Shown here one piece after another: positions 5,921 to 9,052 of a stretch of DNA of 9,052 nt (positions are counted from its first letter, which is position 1; each line of letters opens with the position of its first letter). The stretch covers positions 1 through 9,052 of the forward strand of contig JAITOM010000236.1 of NCBI GenBank assembly GCA_031289975.1, written 5' to 3'. The notes under the pieces were generated by a model that was given only the letters and a program-made list of their open reading frames with translations, was not told the DNA's origin and did no database searches. This DNA is from Methanobrevibacter sp. (GTDB lineage: Archaea > Methanobacteriota > Methanobacteria > Methanobacteriales > Methanobacteriaceae). The translations under genes and the position numbers were made by a program.

Positions 5921-7453
5921 ATGATTTTTCCATCATTAAAAGAAGTAAAAGAAATAACAGCTAATAATAAATATAAATGCATTCCAATAGGACACGAAAT
6001 ATTTTCAGATATTAAAACTCCAATTGAAGTACTTAAAATTCTAAAAAATAATAATAATCATTGTTTCATGTTAGAAAGTGTAGAGGATCTAAAAAGATGG
6101 GGAAGATACACAATAATTGGATTTGATCCAAAACTGGAAATTAATTGTGAAAATCAATTTCTTCAAATAAAAGGTTATAAAAATATAGAAAAAAAAACTA
6201 ATAATCCTGGAAAATATATTAAAGAGATAATATCTGAAAACAGAAGCCCTAAAATAGCTGAATTACCTCCATTTACAGGGGGATTAGTAGGATATTTCGC
6301 ATTTGAATACATAAAGTACAGTGAACCTTCACTTGATTTTGATTTGAATGAGAAAAATAATAAAGACTTCAAAGAAAAAAATAATGAATTATTTGGTAAA
6401 TCTTTCAATGAATCATTTAAAGATGTTGATTTAATGTTATTTGATAAAGTCATTGTTTTTGATAACTATAAACAAAAAATGATTCTAATTATCAATATTA
6501 AAACTGAAAATCTTGAAGAAGAATATGAAGAAGCTATTAAACAATTAAATAATTTAGTTAATTTAATTAAAAATGGTGAATCAATTGATGAGGTAGAAAA
6601 TAGACTTAAATTGATAAGTAATTTTAAACCATTATTTTCTAAAGAAGAGTATTGTGAAATGGTTAAAAAGGCAAAATATCATATAAAGGAAGGAGATATC
6701 TTCCAGGTTGTCTTATCCAATCCTTTATCTTGTGAAATTCGTGGAAGTTTATTGGATACTTATAGAATACTTAGAACAACTAATCCTTCTCCTTATATGT
6801 TCTATTTTTTAAGTGACAAAATTGAAATAGCTGGAGCATCACCTGAAACTCTTGTAAAACTTCAAGATAAAAAATTATATGCCTTTCCTTTAGCTGGAAC
6901 AAGACCAAGAGGAAAAGATGATGCTGAAGATAAGAAATTTGAAGAAGATTTACTTTCTGATGAAAAAGAACTTGCAGAACATAATATGTTGGTTGATCTT
7001 GGAAGAAATGATCTTGGAAGGGTGGCGGAAATTGGCTCAGTTAAACTTGAAAAATATCTTAATATTGAAAGATTTTCCCATGTGATGCATATTGGTTCAA
7101 CTGTAACTGGAAAATTAAAAGAGGATAAAGATTTTTTAGATGTTATTAATGCTATTCTTCCAGCAGGAACCTTATCTGGAGCGCCTAAGATTAGGGCGTG
7201 TGAAATTATAAATGAATTAGAAAATAATAAAAGAGGCATCTATGGAGGAGCAATTGGTTATATTAGCTTGTCTGGAAATGTTGACACATGTATATCTATT
7301 AGAATGGCTTTTGCAAAAGAAAATAAAGTTTTCATCCGATCAGGAGCAGGAATTGTTGCAGATAGTATTCCTGAATTAGAATTTGAGGAATGTATGAACA
7401 AAGCAAAAGCAGTTTTAAATGCTTTAAAATTAGCTACATCCATTGAGCAATGA
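5921..7453 (+). CDS. trpE: Anthranilate synthase component I
   Basis: TrpE converts chorismate to anthranilate, the first step of tryptophan synthesis, using ammonia from TrpG. The 510-residue protein is full length. The N-terminal regulatory half has the tryptophan-binding LES element (51-53, in HCFMLESVEDL) and later NPSPYMFYF (288-296), suggesting feedback inhibition is retained. The chorismate-binding half shows GASPETLV (305-312), PLAGTRPRG (323-331), ELAEHNMLVDLGRND (350-364), SHVMHIGSTVTG (386-397), LPAGTLSGAPKIRA (413-426), GGAIGY (442-447) and IRSGAGIVADS (472-482). The TrpE-type motifs and neighbour trpG argue against PabB. Residues 140-168 are an Asn/Lys/Glu-rich linker-like insertion. 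The ATG has only a modest RBS (AAAGGAT, 5908-5914). trpG follows after 51 bases, so the two are probably one operon. Confidence 0.96.
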   Translation: MIFPSLKEVKEITANNKYKCIPIGHEIFSDIKTPIEVLKILKNNNNHCFMLESVEDLKRWGRYTIIGFDPKLEINCENQFLQIKGYKNIEKKTNNPGKYIKEIISENRSPKIAELPPFTGGLVGYFAFEYIKYSEPSLDFDLNEKNNKDFKEKNNELFGKSFNESFKDVDLMLFDKVIVFDNYKQKMILIINIKTENLEEEYEEAIKQLNNLVNLIKNGESIDEVENRLKLISNFKPLFSKEEYCEMVKKAKYHIKEGDIFQVVLSNPLSCEIRGSLLDTYRILRTTNPSPYMFYFLSDKIEIAGASPETLVKLQDKKLYAFPLAGTRPRGKDDAEDKKFEEDLLSDEKELAEHNMLVDLGRNDLGRVAEIGSVKLEKYLNIERFSHVMHIGSTVTGKLKEDKDFLDVINAILPAGTLSGAPKIRACEIINELENNKRGIYGGAIGYISLSGNVDTCISIRMAFAKENKVFIRSGAGIVADSIPELEFEECMNKAKAVLNALKLATSIEQ

Positions 7454-7489
7454 AATGCCAATATTAATAATGTTGAGAAAAATGATTTT

Positions 7490-7496
7490 TAAGGAA
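7490..7496 (+). promoter_or_regulatory. RBS of trpG
   Basis: TAAGGAA centred on AAGGA (7491-7495) lies 9 bases before the ATG at 7505. No convincing promoter lies in the 51-base gap after trpE, which supports co-transcription. Confidence 0.5.
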
Positions 7497-7504
7497 TTTA
7501 TAAA

Positions 7505-8074
7505 ATGATTTTACTTATAGACAACTACGATAGCTTTTCTTATAACTTGTATCAAATGATTGGTGAGTTGGATGAGAATATAAAAGTTATACGAAATGAT
7601 GAATTAAATTTATTAGAAATTCAAAATATTAGTCCAGATTTTATTGTTATATCTCCTGGACCAGGAAAACCAGTAGATGGAGGAATATCGATTGAACTTA
7701 TAAGAAAATTCCATGAAGATCTTCCTATTTTAGGAATATGTTTAGGTCATCAATGTATTTATCAAGCTTTTGGAGGAGAAGTTAGCTATTCAAAAAAATT
7801 GGTTCATGGAAAGGTTTCTAATATTAAGATTGATAACAAAAGTCCATTATTTAAAAATTTAAAAACTGAAATCCCTGTAGGTCGTTACCATTCTCTATCA
7901 GCGATTGAAAGTTATTTACCCAATGATCTATCCATAATAGCTAAATCAAAAGAAGATAGCGAAATTATGGCAATATCTCATAAGAAATATCCTGTTTATG
8001 GTCTTCAATTTCATCCAGAATCAATATTAACTCCTAATGGTTTTAATATTTTAGAAAACTTTCTAAATTTATAA
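7505..8074 (+). CDS. trpG: Anthranilate synthase component II (glutamine amidotransferase)
   Basis: TrpG hydrolyses glutamine and channels ammonia to TrpE; in some organisms the same protein serves PabB. The 189-residue class I glutaminase is full length. It has the start motif LLIDNYDSFSYNLYQ (3-17), the oxyanion-hole region SPGPGKP (50-56), the nucleophile Cys79 in GICLGHQ (77-83), HGK (101-103), RYHSL (127-131) and the His170/Glu172 pair of the triad in LQFHPES (167-173). It lies 51 bases after trpE on the same strand. In Methanothermobacter trpEG is followed by trpC and the rest of the operon; here 978 bases after the stop hold only repeats, a gene fragment and an insertion sequence start. 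Confidence 0.96.
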   Translation: MILLIDNYDSFSYNLYQMIGELDENIKVIRNDELNLLEIQNISPDFIVISPGPGKPVDGGISIELIRKFHEDLPILGICLGHQCIYQAFGGEVSYSKKLVHGKVSNIKIDNKSPLFKNLKTEIPVGRYHSLSAIESYLPNDLSIIAKSKEDSEIMAISHKKYPVYGLQFHPESILTPNGFNILENFLNL

Positions 8075-8091
8075 ATATATATTGATTTATA

Positions 8092-8129
8092 ATTAAAATA
8101 AATATTTTTTATTAAAATAAATATTTTTT
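8092..8129 (+). terminator. Tandemly duplicated oligo-T terminator after trpG
   Basis: The 19-base unit ATTAAAATAAATATTTTTT occurs twice in perfect tandem (8092-8110 and 8111-8129), followed by a third partial start ATTAAAA. Each unit ends in six T, the signal for archaeal termination. It begins 18 bases past the trpG stop, so the trpEG transcript most likely ends here and does not run into a downstream trp gene. Confidence 0.6.
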
Positions 8130-8140
8130 ATTAAAAATGA

Positions 8141-8358
8141 TTTTATAGTCATTATGGAAAAGTTCTTAAACTTTAAAATGATGATTTTTTTATTAATGTA
8201 TTTAATTTTAAATATCATTTTATAAGAATCTATAATTTTAAATTTTAAATAAAATAAATATATTTTAATTAATATAACTAATTTTAAATTAATATCTTTT
8301 AATAATATTTATTTTTTATTTTTAAAAAATTTATTTATTAGAAATTTTATTGAAATAG
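8141..8358 (+). repeat. Copy C of the dispersed AT-rich intergenic repeat
   Basis: The left end ATAGTCATTATGG followed by AAAAGTTCTTAAA (8145-8170) differs by one base from copy A read on the minus strand. The middle (about 8195-8340) follows copy B island by island: TTTAATTTTAAATAT, AATCTATAATTTTAAATTT, AATTTTAAATTAATAT and TTTAATAATATTTATTTTT. The right end TTATTTATTAGAAATTTTAT (8331-8350) is a diverged version of copy B's TTATTTATTAAGAACTTTAT. Base composition changes sharply at about 8360, where the gene fragment begins. Confidence 0.6.
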
Positions 8359-8439
8359 AAGTAGGTGAGTTACGACTTACAGATAACTCCGATGGCCTAA
8401 ACCAGTCTTATGGTGTCTCTTGTATGGTTATTACTTTAG

Positions 8440-8877
8440 TTTCTCTTAATTTTAGAAAATGGTAATAATCATATTTCTATTAATTTAAATAACTATGGAA
8501 CTGGTAATACTGCCCTTCCTCGTAATGGAACTATTAATAGTGCTACTATCACATTAGAAAATAGAGGAGTTAAATTATACGAAGTCCCTAAGTTTAATGT
8601 TAAAAGTTATACTTTTAAATATTCTACAAGCCCGAACTCTTATTATAAGAATCCTAGTTCATCAACTTCTTCCTCCAGTAGTTCTAGCAGTTCCAGTGGT
8701 TCTGGCAGCGCTAGTAGTGGTATAACAGCTAATACTGTATCATTTACTTATAACAGCGACGGTAGTATTACTTATAATGGTTATGCCATCATAGGCGACT
8801 ATAAATGGACTTACAACAACTATCGAATGTATAAGGACGGAACTACAAGTGGTAGTGCCACTGTAGCGAAAGTCTGA
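8440..8877 (+). pseudogene. 3' fragment of a foreign gene with Ser/Gly-rich linker
   Basis: A frame open from 8440 to the TGA at 8875-8877 (145 codons) has no usable start codon near its 5' end. It reads LENGNNHISINLNNYGTGN, then a strand-rich stretch (ATITLENRGVKLYEV, FNVKSYTFKYSTSPNSYYKN), a linker with 17 Ser in 22 codons (8656-8721), and a small final domain (TVSFTYNSDGSITYNGYAI, IGDYKWTYNNYRMYKDG). A second frame just upstream (about 8358-8462) reads VGELRLTDNSDGLNQSYGVS and may be the same gene displaced by a frameshift near 8437-8462. GC and codon choice (GGC, AGC, GCC, TAC, CGA) differ from all neighbours, pointing to transfer. The composition suggests a surface or viral structural protein such as an adhesin or tail fibre; I cannot name a family. 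Confidence 0.6.
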
Positions 8878-8884
8878 ACAAAAC

Positions 8885-8926
8885 ATCTGATGCAATCCCC
8901 CTGCTTTAACTGGGGGTTAATCAGAT
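8885..8926 (+). mobile_element. Hairpin at the left end of an IS200/IS605-type element
   Basis: ATCTGAT (8885-8891) pairs with ATCAGAT (8920-8926), and inside it CCCCC (8897-8901) pairs with GGGGG (8912-8916) around a ten-base loop containing GCTTTAA. Subterminal hairpins of this kind are recognised by TnpA in IS200/IS605 elements, and the tnpA start lies 70 bases downstream, so this is probably the left end. The exact cleavage site, expected a few to about 20 bases outside the hairpin, cannot be fixed. A smaller inverted repeat CACAAA / TTTGTG follows at 8934-8956. Confidence 0.55.
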
Positions 8927-8957
8927 CCTGTGACACAAATAATTTCAGCTTTTGTGA

Positions 8958-8995
8958 CCGAAAAATATATATAGTAGTAATTACATACTAAGTAT
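8958..8995 (+). promoter_or_regulatory. Strong archaeal promoter of tnpA
   Basis: CCGAAA (8958-8963) followed by AATATATATA (8964-8973) is close to an ideal BRE/TATA. The start of transcription is expected near 8990-8996, almost on the ATG at 8996, and no ribosome binding site precedes that ATG, so the message may be leaderless. ATACT-A-AGTAT (8984-8994) is a perfect palindrome at the predicted start and could be an operator. Confidence 0.55.
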
Positions 8996-9052
8996 ATGGA
9001 TTTGGAAAGTACCACAAATGCAGTATATTCTCTTAATTATCATTTGATTTTT
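8996..9052 (+). CDS. tnpA: IS200/IS605-family transposase TnpA, N-terminus (runs off window)
   Basis: The 19 visible codons give MDLESTTNAVYSLNYHLIF. The string VYSLNYHLIF matches the conserved first strand of IS200-type TnpA (typically xHSVYxLxYHLVFxTKYR). TnpA is a small HUH single-strand transposase that cuts and joins element ends at subterminal hairpins with one Tyr; the HUH and Tyr residues lie beyond the window. A hairpin at 8885-8926 in the expected place supports the call. Whether a tnpB gene accompanies it cannot be seen. Confidence 0.75.
   Translation, partial: MDLESTTNAVYSLNYHLIF

Noticed and set aside
1560..7461. Five minus-strand open frames of 62-125 codons (1560-1748, 2542-2751, 6175-6453, 6862-7239, 7258-7461)
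   Set aside because: Each lies inside a well-supported plus-strand gene, has no recognisable motif and encodes low-complexity or hydrophobic strings expected from the reverse of AT-rich coding DNA.
5136..8358. Composite transposon carrying trpEG between repeat copies B and C
   Set aside because: The two copies are in direct orientation around trpEG but too diverged from each other, encode no transposase, and trpEG has the composition of the rest of the chromosome.
8885..8926. Hairpin as the guide-RNA end or right end of a TnpB element lying to the left
   Set aside because: The loop sequence suggests it, but the frame upstream (8440-8877) shows no TnpB motifs, while a tnpA start lies directly downstream, so a left end is more likely.

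Overview
The window is very AT-rich and reads as the chromosome of a methanogenic archaeon of the order Methanobacteriales, most likely Methanobrevibacter or a close relative. The evidence is the HisF sequence (with the DCDLQVP segment I associate with this order), AGGTGAT-type ribosome binding sites complementary to archaeal 16S rRNA, archaeal BRE/TATA promoters, oligo-T terminators, and the gene set (TrpEG, a CbiH-like methylase with a Cys-rich tail, a PhoU/TrkA-C protein beside an MgtE-type transporter). All genes are on the + strand. The genus assignment is inference; no rRNA is present.

Layout. 1-231: AT-rich intergenic DNA carrying an inverted copy of a repeat that recurs twice more. 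232-1056: hisF (histidine and AICAR synthesis). 1258-1761: a small membrane-anchored protein of unknown function. 1843-2874: a CbiH-like tetrapyrrole methylase with weakened SAM-binding motifs and a C-terminal cysteine-rich domain. 3023-3601: a PhoU-like plus TrkA-C regulatory protein. 3771-5099: a membrane transporter made of two MgtE halves, without the cytoplasmic sensor domains of bacterial MgtE; the upstream PhoU/TrkA-C protein may supply that role. 5100-5920: an 821-base gene-free region with the second repeat copy, a 30-base sequence present twice 44 bases apart, palindromes, and the trpE promoter with a possible TrpY operator. 5921-7453 and 7505-8074: trpE and trpG, the two subunits of anthranilate synthase.

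The right end, 8075-9052, is a small mobile-DNA zone not explained by full-length ORFs. After trpG come a tandemly duplicated oligo-T terminator (8092-8129), the third repeat copy (about 8141-8358), an abrupt rise in GC, a broken gene fragment with a Ser/Gly-rich linker (open frame 8440-8877), a strong C5/G5 hairpin (8885-8926), a strong BRE/TATA promoter, and the first 19 codons of an IS200/IS605-family TnpA transposase (8996 to the edge). In relatives the trp operon continues past trpG into trpC and other trp genes; here that continuation is missing and mobile DNA stands in its place.

I see no CRISPR array, tRNA or rRNA. The best candidates for something undescribed are the three-copy repeat with inverted ends, the degenerate CbiH/Cys-rich fusion, and the foreign gene remnant between trpG and the insertion sequence.
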